In this document: in pieces, positions 1-11,019 of the stretch
How positions within the stretch are numbered: position 1 is the stretch's first letter
Layout: each line of letters opens with the position of its first letter
Source of the DNA: Diphasiastrum complanatum
Lineage: Eukaryota; Streptophyta; Lycopodiopsida; Lycopodiales; Lycopodiaceae
DNA: 64,000 bases
Assembly: GCA_029204225.1 (NCBI GenBank)
Contig: CM055111.1
Coordinates: 19,380,642-19,444,641 of the forward strand
Direction: 5' to 3'
Notes under the pieces: model-generated
What the model was told of the DNA's origin: nothing
Database searches by the model: none
What the model saw: only the letters and a program-made list of their open reading frames with translations
Translations under genes and position numbers: made by a program

Positions 1-429
1 AAAAAAGAAATGGGAGTTGGCTCGTGATGATGTCATATCATAATTGAATTCAGTTTCTAAGGCCCAATAAAATGTCAGCTACTACAACAAGAACGGATTG
101 AATCAGCACATTTCAAAATTATTTTCTGACTAACATTCAAAATCAGCACCTGTACAGTTGAAGCAAGTAGAAAAAAAGTAATTCGTCGGCAAGACGCCCT
201 ACAATCATAGGTTATATTTGCATGGTAAAATCAAGGATGCAAGAACTGGAGAATACAATGAAAGAGATCCCGCAAGTCATTGTGACAAAGCTTGCATTAT
301 TGAAATTAGAACTTGTCTCTGCTATCCAAATTCAGTGACAGGTTAGCTGCCCCAATTTTTCATCTGCTGTATTAACATGAGTACAATAACATAACTGTAG
401 TTACAAGCCCGAAATCTCATGTAGATGTC
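1..429. other. AT-rich spacer, no gene seen
   Basis: No reading frame of recognisable character, RNA gene or clear repeat is seen on either strand. The sequence is AT-rich and grades into the decayed coiled-coil reading frame that follows. Confidence 0.5.
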
Positions 430-1560
430 TGATGCACAAGTTGCATAAATTTGGTGAATTAGAGGACAAACAACAAGCATGGATTACTGAAACAAGCCAC
501 TTAAATATGAATGACCAGGACTCTGGAAAGCCAAATACCATTAGAGAAAACTCTCAACCAAGAGAGCTGGTACAATCACTGTTTTTGTATTTGAAGAGGA
601 TTTTCATAAATTCAACTTAACAACGTAATTATTTCTAGCTCTTTCTGAAATATCGTATCTTGGTATCACTCATTCACAAAAAATCTAATAACTTGCTGAA
701 ACAAACAATTGCTTGTGTGAGTACGGAAAAAATGACAAGCGCTATATCAGATATATGGAAAACTGATAAGAAGATAGCCGAGTGTGTTGCTGCAGTTGAC
801 GACATAGACCCTCCTGGGTTTTATAGGACACTACTGGATTAGTGAGGCCCTGAATCAGTTGTCACTGGCAACACCTCAACAGACCAACGTTTCTACCCCA
901 GCACGACCTGCAGATTAGTCGTCTGTTGACAGAGGCAAATTTGATTCTCACAAGGAACACTCTTTACCAGCTACCCCTTTTGATACTTACCCCGTGCTCT
1001 ACGATTCTAGTGACACTACACCGCAGGGCTTCTGTTTACAGACCCCCATAATGGTGTCGAGAGCAGAAGCAGAGCAATGGTTGGCTGCAAAATGTGTTGA
1101 TACTGACTAGGTAGAGAAATGGATTGAAAGGACTCCATTGGTGAAGGCCAGTTATTAAAATGCCGCACTAGAAAGACAAGAGAGACCTCGAGGTGGAGTT
1201 GTTGAAAGGTAATCTTGCTGCCAATGAAGCGAAATCATCATTACTAAAAGTTGAGAATATGGATCTACGAGATAGACTATTGGGAACTAAATGGCACATA
1301 GCAGCTGCTAATGCAGAGTCCTTCCAGTTAGAGAATGAAGTTCCCTAGTATCAGGCTGTGTACACATCTGTTGCTACCCAGGGCACCCAATTGACAAAGA
1401 TCATAAATCAACAAATTGTCTCCATGGAGGAACTTACTAGACATTTGGAAGAGGAATGCCTTAAGTGATCCCACAGCTCTTATGAGCTGTCAAAGTTGAC
1501 GAATGAAAACACCCACCTCAAAGTCGAATTGAAGAAGCTACGAACCCCATCTGATGTCAT
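430..1560 (+). pseudogene. Decayed coiled-coil ORF, probably retrotransposon-derived
   Basis: Unrecognised by family. Several plus-strand frames read like one broken protein: a stretch at 660-842, a Ser/Thr/Pro-rich stretch around 845-1110 that includes SRAEAEQWLAAKCVD, and from about 1165 to 1560 an acidic, Leu/Glu/Lys-rich region with heptad spacing that is probably a coiled coil. In-frame stops and at least one frameshift interrupt it. It ends about 50 bases before a TG-starting LTR-like segment, the place where plant gypsy elements can carry an extra ORF next to the 3' LTR. A second coiled-coil ORF linked to a gypsy element lies at 36.4-38.3 kb (-). The retroelement origin is inferred from position. 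A decayed host gene is the alternative. Confidence 0.35.
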
Positions 1561-1688
1561 GTGACCTGATCTGGTTAGTGGACCATTCTGGGGACTATTT
1601 TCAGGTGTTGGCCCCTTCAATTCTTTCCCTCCTACATGAGGGATATTCATATAAGCATGTGGGCCTTCATTTTGAGATACTAGCATGG

Positions 1689-1748
1689 GGGAGAGAGAGA
1701 GAGAGAGAGAGAGAGACAAAGAGAGAGAGAGAGAGGGAGGGAGGGACG

Positions 1749-1809
<61 letters not shown>
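1689..1809. repeat. (GA)n microsatellite, interrupted
   Basis: About 120 bases of GA dinucleotides interrupted by ACA and by a GGGAGGGAGGGACGGAGGG patch. The tract at 17264-17310 occupies the same position in the other LTR-like copy, so it was probably part of the ancestral LTR and changed length since. Apparent Arg-Glu or Ser-Leu proteins here are artefacts of the repeat. Confidence 0.95.
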
Positions 1810-1816
<7 letters not shown>

Positions 1817-2261
1817 TAGAATGCAACGAAGGCAGTTCAGCTTTTGCAATTCTATTCGCAGCCACTGATTGTGGCATTTTGTTGCTACCTGTTGTATCAA
1901 CATTGATCTTTATCATCTTTGTTTTATTTGTCTAGTAGATGAAAGTTGTAGTGGATTGATAAATAAATCTTGAATTATTCAAGTGTGTGATGATCTTTAA
2001 ATGACTTCTGTATGGTTAATTTTGCACATTGAGCTTCCGATGGCATACCAACAATGTATATGTTCTAATTTGAGTTTCAAATTAAGATAACCAAATCACT
2101 ATCAGTATAGTTGTTGTTCGCTATCTATCTGATTACTCAAGATGTCTAAAAATTTGATAATACGTGGAGCAACTTTCTGAACTTTAGATAGGATCCTTAG
2201 ACATATGTCAATTTCTAGTGGATTAAGACTAACAAAATAGGATCCTGTTTATTTCCAACAA

Positions 2262-2520
2262 TTTAGGATTCAGAGTACAGGATTTAGGATTCAAGATTTA
2301 TGGCTTGGAATTTAGAGTTTAGGGTTTAGAATTTAAAATTTAGAGTTCATGGTTTGGGGTATAGAATTTAGGGTTTAGGTTTTAGATTTCAAAGTTTAGG
2401 ATTTAGGGTCTAGAGTTTATGGTTTAGAATTTAGGATATAGGATATGGATTAAGGGTGCAGGGTTTAGGGCTTAGAGTTTAGGGTTTACAGCTTAGGATT
2501 TAGGGTTTATGGTTTAGAAT
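2262..2520 (+). repeat. Degenerate TTTAGGG-like telomere-type array
   Basis: Dense variants of TTTAGGG (TTTAGGATT, TTTAGAGTT, GGGTTTAGGG) run through this stretch. The plant telomere repeat is TTTAGGG. The same degenerate tail is in the second LTR-like copy at about 17742-17995, so it travelled with the LTR and does not mark a chromosome end. Confidence 0.8.
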
Positions 2521-2639
2521 GTACAAATTGTTTCCCCGACCTCTGTACTAAGCAACCTTTTAAATGAGAAAGAAGCTATATTGCAAGTGATGGAGAGGGA
2601 TCTCTTATGGTTCTAGTTTTTCATCTACACCTTTCAAGA

Positions 2640-3184
2640 AAGATGGACCTTGGTACATTGATAGTGGAGCATCTTCACATATGTGTAGCTCCAAGGAGTC
2701 CTTCACATCTATTATGCCTTATGGAGGAGCTAAGAAGACTATCTATACAGCAAATGACCAAGAATGCAATATTGAAGGCATAGGGAGTATTGCCTTGAAG
2801 ACCTCATCTTCTAACACTCTTTCTCTCAACAAGGTTCTTTTTGTGCCTAATCTTACAAAGAACCTCATAAGTGTTGGCCAACTTATTGATGGAGGCCTTG
2901 ATGTGAAATTCAATATTGATTCTTGTATTATCAAGAGAAATGATGAGATCCTTGCACATGGACCAAGATTTGGAGGCATATACAGGCTTGATCCAAGAGA
3001 GAGTTGTAATATTGCTTTTGAGAAAAAGCTTTCCAAGGAGAAGTTATGGCATAATAGGTTAAGACATCCTAGCTACAAATTTATGCTTTCTATGTGCAAA
3101 GAAGCCAAGGCTATTGGCTTACCAAGGAATCTTTCCAAGGAGATCAAGCCTTGTGAGACTTGTGCTATTGCAAAGTCAAACTAG
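2640..3184 (+). pseudogene. pol: Copia A protease active site and pre-integrase domain
   Basis: The aspartic protease motif WYIDSGASSHM is read at 2651-2683, with DSGAS at 2660-2674. A typical middle section leads to LTKNLISVGQL near 2845-2880. Near 3045-3075 lies LWHNRLRHPSYKF, followed by CETCAIAK near 3150, which together are the zinc-binding pre-integrase module. The frame ends at a TAG at 3182-3184, but the same frame continues as integrase, so this is a nonsense mutation. In an intact element the protease cleaves the Gag-Pol polyprotein inside the virus-like particle. Confidence 0.85.
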
Positions 3185-3780
3185 AAAGCATATAAAAGAT
3201 CTTCCATCAAAAGCACTCATCCTTTGGAGTTGATACGCTCGGATGTGCACTTCTCATCATCTCAAAGCAAGGGATGAGCCACTTGCTTTGTGACCTTTAT
3301 TGATGATTTCACAATATTAACATGGCTATATCTTCTTACTTCTAAATCTTTGGTGTATGATCATTTCCTTATATTCAAAGCATATGTTGAGAAGAAATTC
3401 TCATTCAAGATCAAGGCTTTGAGGTGTGATGGAGGAGAAGAGTTTATCTCCAACAAATTCCATGACTATTTTGAGCAAGAAGGTATAAAGAGGGCATCCT
3501 CTTGTGCTTATTCACCATCTCAAAATGGAGTGGCCGAGAGGAAGAATAGATCCTTATGTGAATGTCAAAATCCATAAGGATTGAAGCATCTTTGCCTATA
3601 GACTTTTGAAGAGAAGCTATAAATTGTGCAAATTATCTTTGCAATAGGCTCCCACATCTTGATATTGGAGGAAGGACACCATATGAGGTCTTATTCAAAA
3701 AAAAGCCTAAGTTTGATCACCTTAGAGTATTTGGCACTAATTTAAAGAAGAAGGATGATCCATGCTCCAGCAAAGGGATC
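3185..3780 (+). pseudogene. pol: Copia A integrase core, broken
   Basis: The core begins with VTFIDDFTILTWLYLL at about 3290, contains RCDGGEEF near 3424 and ends with SPSQNGVAERKN near 3540. These are the regions of the three acidic catalytic residues of the DDE integrase. Stops at 3215-3280 and at 3577 and a frame change near 3700 break it. The downstream PHLRVFG-type region is recognisable at 3690-3740. Integrase normally inserts the cDNA into the host chromosome. Confidence 0.85.
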
Positions 3781-4440
3781 ATGGTTGGATATGCATCCAC
3801 CAAAAAGCCTTCTAGAGTCATTGTGCTCTCTACTTCTCAAGTGATTGAAAGTAGAGATGTTATATTCCATGAAGATCAACATCCATCATTTGAAGGGGCC
3901 AAGATCAAGTCACCTCAAGATCCATCAGCTATCATGCCTATTGAATACCATCAAGAGTTGTTGGGGTCAAGATTTGAGGAGGAGTCTCCTCAGGTTTACA
4001 CACCTAGGAGGACATCTAGAGAGAGATCTGAGCCTAAGAGGCTTTTTTTTTATGACAAAGGCAAGCAAGTGGAGCTTGATTTGCATATTTCATCTCTCAT
4101 GAAGAGCCAAAGGATGTTGAAGAGGCACTCAATACCAAGGAGTGGTATGATGCCATGAAGCAAGAGTATAAAACCTTGATCATCAACAACACTTGGGAGC
4201 TTGTGGATCCTCCATCCAACAAGCACATCATTGGATACAAGTGGGTATTTTGAATCAAGTATAATCAAGATGGCACTATCAACAAGTATAAAGAAAGAAT
4301 ATGTGCCAAGGGACTTGCTCAAATCCATGGAATTGATTATGAGGAGACCTTTGCACTCGTGGCAAACAGTGGTGGCAATGAGGATTCTTGTATATCTTAC
4401 TACTTATTTCAAGTGGAAGGTGTTTAAGTTGGACTATCTC
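3781..4440 (+). pseudogene. pol: Copia A integrase C-terminus, linker and RT N-terminus
   Basis: From 3781 this matches the copia integrase tail (VIESRDVIFHEDQ) and then the variable linker ending with RLFFYDKGKQ at about 4040-4075. From 4137 the RT N-terminus appears (WYDAMKQEYKTLI, NTWELVDPP, YKWVF), with a stop at 4249. It reaches the YEETFALVA region near 4355, degrades, and joins RNase H directly at about 4435. The conserved LYGLKQAPRAW and YVDD catalytic blocks are absent. Confidence 0.8.
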
Positions 4441-4774
4441 TCATTCTTCTTGTGAGGCCGAGTATAAAGCACTCACTACATCAACAAAAGAAGTGCTTTG
4501 GATCAAGAGGATTCTATTGGAGCTAAAGTGCATTAAAGATGTGGAGCTACTACTTCTATATTGTGATAATATCTCGGCCCAAGCACTTGCAAATAGTCCA
4601 ATTTTTCATGCAAGAAGCAAGCATGTAGAAGTGGGACACCACTTTGTGAGAGAGAAGCCTATTGGAGGAGAGATCCATTTGGAGCATATTGATTCATCAT
4701 CTTGTATTGCCGATCTACTCACCAAGCCTCTACTCAAGATTCCTTCATCAAACATAGATCCAATCTTGGAATGA
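4436..4774 (+). pseudogene. pol: Copia A RNase H, C-terminal part
   Basis: The frame starts at SCEAEYKALTTSTKEVLW, the SSTEAEYKAL motif of copia RNase H, and runs through YCDNISAQALANSP, RSKHVEVGHHFVREK and SSSCIADLLTKPL to a stop at 4772-4774. The first half of RNase H is missing because the deletion joins it directly to the RT N-terminus. RNase H normally removes the RNA template during cDNA synthesis. Confidence 0.9.
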
Positions 4775-4811
4775 TTCCAAGATCAATGCTTTTTTAGATT
4801 AGATATCTTTT

Positions 4812-4820
4812 TAGGAGGAG
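4812..4820 (+). promoter_or_regulatory. Polypurine tract of copia A
   Basis: TAGGAGGAG lies immediately before the LTR start TGTGAAAATC. This is the usual place of the plus-strand primer of an LTR retrotransposon. Elements J, G and F have the same arrangement. Confidence 0.75.
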
Positions 4821-5577
4821 TGTGAAAATCATAAAAATTTATCTATCATAGCTTTAGGGGTCTCCTAAGTCTTTATGTCAAGCATCTTTGTGTAGATTTG
4901 TGATAGGGCCAAAAATTGGCATAGATGGCAAATTGGTCAAATCCACATGTAATGCCACTATTGAGCCAAAAGTCATTTGTGATGCAATCTCGAGATATGT
5001 AGGGTTGTAGATATGATTGTGACACTTGTGCTAATGTAATTTGATGAGTGATCAAGTCAAAGTGTTGGCTTTGTTCAAGGGGTCCAATCCAATAGGAATT
5101 GAGAAATCTTCAAGAAGGGTCCAATAGAATTGCAAGATGGATACATCACTCATCCAATAGCATTAGAGAGGCTAGGATTAGGGGTCCAATAGCATGCAGG
5201 GAAGAATCTCCACGAGCTTCATATGTACTTCTCTTTGGAATGATAATATATGTTGAGTTTTTTAGTCAAATTTGAGTATTGTGAGATTTGCTTGTTTTAA
5301 TTTCTCTCTCCACCCAAATTCAAATTAGCTCTATTATCTCTCTACCCAAGGAGAGGAGCTTAATTTCAATTAGTTTCTTCATGGATCACTATCTTAAAAG
5401 TGTATGTACTTTGGTTATCAACATATGCATCTATCTTTGCCTCTATGCCTTAGTTTTTTATCTAGATCCTGGAATTCAATCTAGCATCCATCAACAAGTG
5501 CATAAGCTTGCTTAGGAGATCATTCACACACTTTAGGGCATTCCCACATCTTGTATTCATCCAATTTGATTTCAACA
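4821..5577 (+). mobile_element. 3' LTR of copia A
   Basis: It starts TGTGAAAATC right after the polypurine tract. I end it at TTTCAACA (5577), giving TG...CA and 757 bases; the 3' limit is inferred from the terminal dinucleotide. The first 253 bases recur at 18159-18411 in the same orientation. No 5' LTR is present, so no target duplication can be compared. Confidence 0.75.
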
Positions 5578-5983
5578 TTTACTGAGGAACTCAGAATAAC
5601 CCTTAAAAAATTTAAGACTATGAAAACTGACTATTTTGATTTTGTAGAAAATTGTATGTTTACTCAAATATATGTAGGATTCTAAATTGTTGGCTTGTGA
5701 ATATATAGGATGCATGTCTTTAGAAATTGTCTGGAAGTTCTATCTTGTAGGTGCTCGAGCTTTTTGCATAGTTTTTTATATAAGTTATATCTGTATACCT
5801 ATTGATACATGGCTAATTTGTAACCTTATAACACATTGTACCATGAACTTATTGCTGGAGCGAGCTAGGTTGATGCCCAAGAAAAGTAGTTGGATGCCAA
5901 CATCGATGTTTGAATAATTTTAAATTCTTTTATTATGATGAATATAGTTTATTAGATAAAACGTAGTTTCATTTAATGCACTG
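5578..5983. other. AT-rich spacer, no gene seen
   Basis: No domain, RNA gene or tandem repeat is recognisable. Short open frames on the plus strand have no recognisable composition or motif. Confidence 0.5.
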
Positions 5984-6298
5984 TACATGTTCTTTAACAA
6001 GGCTAGGAACTATAATAACCGGCAATCTTTCATAGTTGTATGATTTTAGAATGCAACATTTTTGAGTTGAAGGTTATTGCAGGCATGGTTTTTCAAAAGC
6101 TGACATACATTGCAAGATGTGGGATATCAAAGGGAAACTTAGGAATATGTGGGATTTCAGCACTTAGTGAGGGCCTCAGAATAGACCTTGGAATAGAACT
6201 CGGAATACTAAAGCTAAATTGTGGGTTATATCGATGCTCAGACATATGCTCACAAATTTTGAAATCTTTGTCCCTTCTCGCGGCCTTTTTGTAAATGG

Positions 6299-6299
<1 letters not shown>
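5984..6299 (+). repeat. 316-bp dispersed repeat, copy 1
   Basis: The reverse complement is at 29123-29438, also 316 bases, with only scattered substitutions. At the other locus the homology stops exactly where an LTR begins, so this copy serves as an unoccupied reference site. The open frame across it (FQKLTYIARCGISKGN...) is kept in both copies without major gaps, but no protein family is recognised. Confidence 0.85.
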
Positions 6300-6349
<50 letters not shown>

Positions 6350-6503
6350 CGCAGGCAGAGGGAACCGTGAGATGGCCTAAATGCGGTCCCTATGTGGGTC
6401 AAATGTGGTCCCTATGCAATTTTAAGGGAGGGGCCGCAAACACCTCCACAACTACAGGCAGAGTGAGAGAGAGAGATGTGCGGTGCAATGCCGTCCTCTG
6501 CGG

Positions 6504-6580
<77 letters not shown>

Positions 6581-6758
6581 CCCGCAGGCAGAGAGAGAGA
6601 GACAGCTTTGTGAGATGGCCTAAATGCGGTCCTTAGCGGTGTAAGAGAGAGAGAGAGAGAGAGAGACACCCGTAGGCAGAGAGAACCGTGAGATGGCCTA
6701 AACGCGGTCCCTATGAGTAATGAAGGTTGGGGCCACAAACACCTCAACAACTGTAGGC

Positions 6759-6791
<33 letters not shown>

Positions 6792-7019
6792 TGTGCGGTG
6801 TAATGTCATCCTTTGCGGTGTAAGAGAGATAGAGAGAGAGAGACCCGCAGGCAGAGAGAGAGAGAGAGCTTCGTGAGATGGCCTTAATGCGGTCCTTAGC
6901 GGTGTAAGAGAGAGAGAGAGAGAGACACCCGCAGGCAGAGAGAACCGTGAGATGGCCTAAACGCGGTCCCTATGCGGGATGAAGGTTGGGGCCACAAACA
7001 CCTCAACAACTGTAGCAGA

Positions 7020-7190
<171 letters not shown>

Positions 7191-7401
7191 GTAAGAGAGA
7201 TAGAGAGAGAGACACCCGTAGGCAGAGAGAGAGAGACACCTTCATGAGATGGCCTAAATGCGGTCCTTAGCAGTGCAAGAGAGAAAGAGAGAGACACCTG
7301 CAGGTAGAGAGAACCGTGAGAGGGCCTAAATGTGGTCCCTATGTGGGTGAAATGCGGTACTTATGCGAGATGAAGGGAGGGGCCGCAAACACCTCCACAC
7401 C

Positions 7402-7509
<108 letters not shown>

Positions 7510-7660
7510 TGCGGTGAAATGCGGTCCTTAGCGGTGTGAGAGAGAGAGAGACACACGCCCGTAGGCAGAGAGAGAGAGAGAGAGAGAGCTTCATGAGATG
7601 GCCTAAATGCGGTCCTTAGCGGTGTAAGAGAGAGAGAGAGAGAGAGATATGTGCGGTGAG

Positions 7661-7925
7661 TGACAAAGAGAGAGAGAACCGTTGAGAGCACTCACGTTTC
7701 TCAACGTCTCTCACGGTTCTCACGGAGTGAGAGAGAGAGAGAGAGAGGGAGAGCACCAGAGAGAGAGAGAGAGAGAGAGAGCATCGTGAGAACCGTGAGC
7801 GAGAGAGAGGGAGAACCGAGAGAGAGAGAGAGAGAAGAACCATTAGAACCGTGAGTGAGAGAGAGGAACCATGAGAACCATTGAGAACTATGACTGAGAG
7901 AGGAACCATGAGAACAACCGATTGG
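7661..7925. repeat. GA-rich tract with repeated GAACCGTGAG motifs
   Basis: GAACCGTGAG or GAACCATGAG recurs many times between short (GA)n runs, and a short inverted version (CTCACGGTTCTCACGG) lies at about 7715-7732. It continues the neighbouring minisatellite but lacks the GATGGCCTAAA blocks. No gene is seen. Confidence 0.8.
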
Positions 7926-7969
7926 AATGCGTCAAAGCAGGGCTAAAAGTCAAGTGCGGTTTTTGCCCC

Positions 7970-8190
7970 TGAAGGGCCCCTATTTGGGCCCGTGGGATTA
8001 CTGGCCCCAGACTGAAGTACCAGACACACTCAATGGGCTTCCACGAGCTACGCCGAGGTGCTCCACGTCCCACCCCATCATGTTATCAAAAGGTTGGGCT
8101 CAAAAACCCTATATGTGGGCCTTGTCAACTCCTGGCCCCGGACTGGAGTAGCAGACACTCCCAATGTGGTCCTCCATGAGTCATGCCGAT
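7970..8190 (+). repeat. Diverged tandem duplication, unit about 120 bp
   Basis: CCCTATTTGGGCCCG... with CTGGCCCCAGACTGAAGTA at about 8002-8020 is repeated as CCCTATATGTGGGCC... with CTGGCCCCGGACTGGAGTA at about 8132-8150. Both end in a CATGCCGA or TACGCCGA-like string. The block is GC-richer than its surroundings. No protein is recognised. Confidence 0.7.
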
Positions 8191-8905
8191 TTAGGAGTTA
8201 GAGTTACTATAGTTACTACTGAGTCAACGGACTTCCAAAAATGTCAAAATTTGACGGCATGCCATGTGCATTCAATTCTTGCTATTCTCATTGCGCAGAA
8301 ACTTGCAAAACTCGTAAGTGATTTACTCGCAGAATGTCAAAACCTCTTTTCGTCCAAACTTCCACAAATGATTTTCAACAATGCGTCTTTCACGCATCTT
8401 TTTCCCATCACACTCGAGGCATGTGCACCATATCTTATTTTGAAAATAATTTTTCTACGAGAAACAAAATTCAAATACATGTCACTTTAGCACAATAGTT
8501 TAACTTATAATAACAGTCTTTATGAATAAGAAAACATGCATGTTTATTACTTACCCTGTTAACTTGAGTAGTGTCTTCATCGCTAGACTAATCTGAATGT
8601 AATTCATCTCGTTGTGATAAACTGCGTATATGCACAAGTACAAAACACAAATAATATAAAATTATTGTATGATTCTAATGTTTTAATTTTTAGATAGCAC
8701 TATTCTTATACGTTGTTGCTTATATGATTCTTTTGCATCTTGGTGTAGGCTCTAAACTCATATCTATCTCTTCTTTTGTTATCACAGGTATGAAAGTCCC
8801 ACTCCAATATGCATTAAAGTTGTGTAGTCGATTTTCTTTTCTACATTTCAATATATTCGGGTTTATTGTAATGTATTGTATGTTTATGAATGTAGTAATC
8901 ATGTC
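8191..8905. other. Spacer before the CACTA-linked gene, nothing recognised
   Basis: AT-rich sequence without recognisable domains. It may include the 5' part or introns of the decayed gene that follows, but no splice pattern supports this. Confidence 0.4.
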
Positions 8906-9831
8906 GGGGTCAGGCAGTGGTGAAAGCTTGGGAGATTATGTTAAAAATTTATATGAATCATTAACTCCTGAGCAAAAAGCAGAACTACAAAGTATACGTA
9001 GCCGAGATGAGGGTGGTCCCTACGGAAGAGTCATCTACAAATCTTTATTATGATGTAAATCATGAAGGTAATATGATTGCCAACAGAAAAGGGAGGGTGG
9101 TTTTGGACCGGCTCTATTCTTTATGCCAGCTCTATTTTGGCTACAGATTGTTTAATAAATGGTCCGAACAACCTGCCACCGATACCTTTGTGATGAATTC
9201 CAACAAGAAGAGGAATTCAAGGAGAAGGAAATTCATAAGCATGTGAGCTTATATATTAGGCATCATCGTAATATGGCACGACAAGCTTATAGGGACGGGC
9301 AAACCAAGCCCTCCTGGTGTTCAAGAAGGATTGGAACCGTGTAAAAACGGATGAACGAGCACCAGATAAATACAAGATTAAAAAAGATGTCATTCCCGCT
9401 AGGATGCATGGGATTGGCAATCCTAGGTTGGGCTCGAGCAGAAAGGCAGGATTGCAAGCAAGCATGGTAAGTGAACCTACACCACTCTTATAGTTTATCT
9501 TTGATTTTATATGCTTTTATTTTTTAATATGCATTATGACTAGCTGGTCCAACATAGCCCTAAAATAATTTCAACTTAAATTGAATGCATGGATGTCTGC
9601 CAACTAAGGAGGAGTACGAATTTGCCTTCAGGAAATCATACGACGCATAAGTGGACAAACTAAAGAGCGAGGGTCATCCTCCAAATGTAAGTACAAGTTT
9701 TTGTATTCATACTAATGTGGTTTGTATTCCAACATCAATTTTATTTAATTTAATACGATCGGGCATTAAATATTAATGTAGTTTGTTTGTTTGTGTTCAT
9801 GCAGACTGGACGTGACGACGACGACGAGTAG
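8906..9831 (+). pseudogene. Decayed spliced gene linked to CACTA sequence
   Basis: A first exon-like stretch (about 8906-9466) encodes GSGSGESLGDYVKNLYESLT followed by KGRVVLDRLYSLCQLYFGYR after a frame change near 9030, and ends at a good donor, ATG/GTAAGT. A second (about 9590-9686) encodes MPTKEEYEFAFRKSYDA and KLKSEGHPPN and ends at GTAAGT. A third (9805-9831), after TTCATGCAG, encodes TGRDDDDE and a stop. The last part recurs inverted at 62629-62861, beside a block of GACGTC-rich CACTA-type subterminal repeats, so I infer a CACTA (En/Spm-like) accessory protein gene. Frameshifts and an in-frame stop show decay. A captured host gene is possible. Confidence 0.45.
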
Positions 9832-9986
9832 ATTAGGTTTATAAGTTTTAGTTGATGCGGTTTTTAGTTGATGTTAGATCTAGAAAGACTCATGCGAAAT
9901 TAAAGCACCAATTTTGTAATACATTGGTTGGTATTATATATATATTATTATTGCAAATGATCGTGCTATATATCCATTGCTTTTAT
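9735..9986 (+). repeat. Dispersed repeat, copy 1, end of CACTA-linked gene
   Basis: This stretch covers the last intron, the DDDDE exon and the 3' flank. It matches the reverse complement of 62629-62861 almost throughout, with one insertion of about 14 bases here near 9850. It ends around ATTGCTTTTA, where the flanks of the two copies diverge. Confidence 0.8.
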
Positions 9987-11019
9987 GCAAGATATCATCG
10001 AGAGAGTGCACCAATGAGTAGTAGAACCCAAAGAGAACCATGTATAGTGATGAAATGAGAGAGAGAAGAGAGAAGATGTGTCTCTCCAGGAGTTTCCTCT
10101 TTTTGTAGCAGGTCCAAACCCAATTTGGCCACTTGGCTTTCTCTCCAATATGAAAAACACTACTATTTTGGGACTAGATTCAATGTACCCAAAGTTCAAA
10201 TTTGAATCTCTCTCAAACTCGACTACCAACTTTCCCACACTTTCAAAAAGTGTTTATTGAATGTATTTTAAAATAATATAACTTCAAAAAGTTTATCTCT
10301 AAGTCTAAAACGAGTTTTGACCTCTTATTGATAATTTACGAAAATATGACTAAACTTGTTGAAATTTCTCACATTTACCATGCAATTAGATCCAACTCTA
10401 GAACAGCTCATGAAGATGGTCTAAACTCTTCTTCTTAACTCAACAGACATAAGTATAGTAGCCTAACAAGGTAGCCAGCCTTCAGTGCACATTCTTCAAC
10501 AAAGCAGGGCAGAATGGAGTTGAAGTTCAACAATTCAGCAGAGCTCTTCACACACACACTTAATCAAAGGATATGGAAAAAACCTCACAAGAACTACATT
10601 CTGGACAGTATAACAACACAAAACAGCCATACTAAAAAGCTAAAATATTCTTTAAACCCATCAGTATAGCAAAATGACCCAGCAACACATCAGAACTGTA
10701 GAATATCAGAACTAATCCACCATAACTCAGCAAAACAGAGCAGTAGCATGGCAGCAATTGAGCAGAAACTTCAATTTCTTCAAATCAACAGCACTTCACT
10801 CTCCTAAAATTGATTCAGCCCATTTCTATCAGCTATTGGTGCCTTTTTATAGATGGTGATGGAGGCCCACCTTCATTTTGCTATTTTGTCAATTTTCAGA
10901 ATTTTCTCCTCTTTTTGACGTGTAAAATATGGTAGGGTCCATCACATCAGTCACTTGCAAAAGATCTTTCTAGAACTTTTAAGGTGATGTAGGCACTATG
11001 ACATCACCCAATGTAATGT
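9987..11019. other. Non-coding spacer, no gene seen
   Basis: AT-rich sequence with short CA-rich patches. Two overlapping open frames near 9966-10260 on opposite strands have no recognisable domain. From about 10400 to 10900 the sequence is rich in CAGCA and AACAGC words but shows no regular period. Confidence 0.5.

Larger units (their letters stand above)
1609..2551 (+). mobile_element. LTR-like segment, copy 1
   Basis: This stretch is repeated in the same orientation at 17187-18028. Homology starts abruptly at a TG-beginning boundary (TGGCCCC here, TGCCCC there) and stops abruptly after CTGTACTA. Both copies contain, in order, a short leader, a (GA)n tract, a conserved unique block and a degenerate TTTAGGG-like tail. 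The second copy lies just after a gypsy integrase C-terminus, so it is probably that element's 3' LTR, and this would be a related LTR. No polypurine tract or target duplication was found, so LTR status is inferred. Confidence 0.5.
2560..5577 (+). mobile_element. Ty1/copia element A, 5'-truncated and RT-deleted
   Basis: Domain order is protease, integrase, RT, RNase H, which is the copia order. Present are the protease active site, a pre-integrase domain, the integrase core, the integrase-RT linker, the RT N-terminus, the C-terminal RNase H, a polypurine tract and a 3' LTR. Gag, the 5' LTR and the RT catalytic core are absent. The element cannot move by itself. The left edge is taken where the upstream LTR-like segment ends. 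Confidence 0.85.

Noticed and set aside
2262-2520. True telomere or chromosome end
   Set aside because: Units are degenerate, the array is repeated inside a dispersed LTR-like segment, and unrelated sequence continues on both sides.
4873-5055. Small minus-strand gene repeated at 18211-18393
   Set aside because: Both lie inside the family A LTR, so the shared frame is a by-product of LTR homology.
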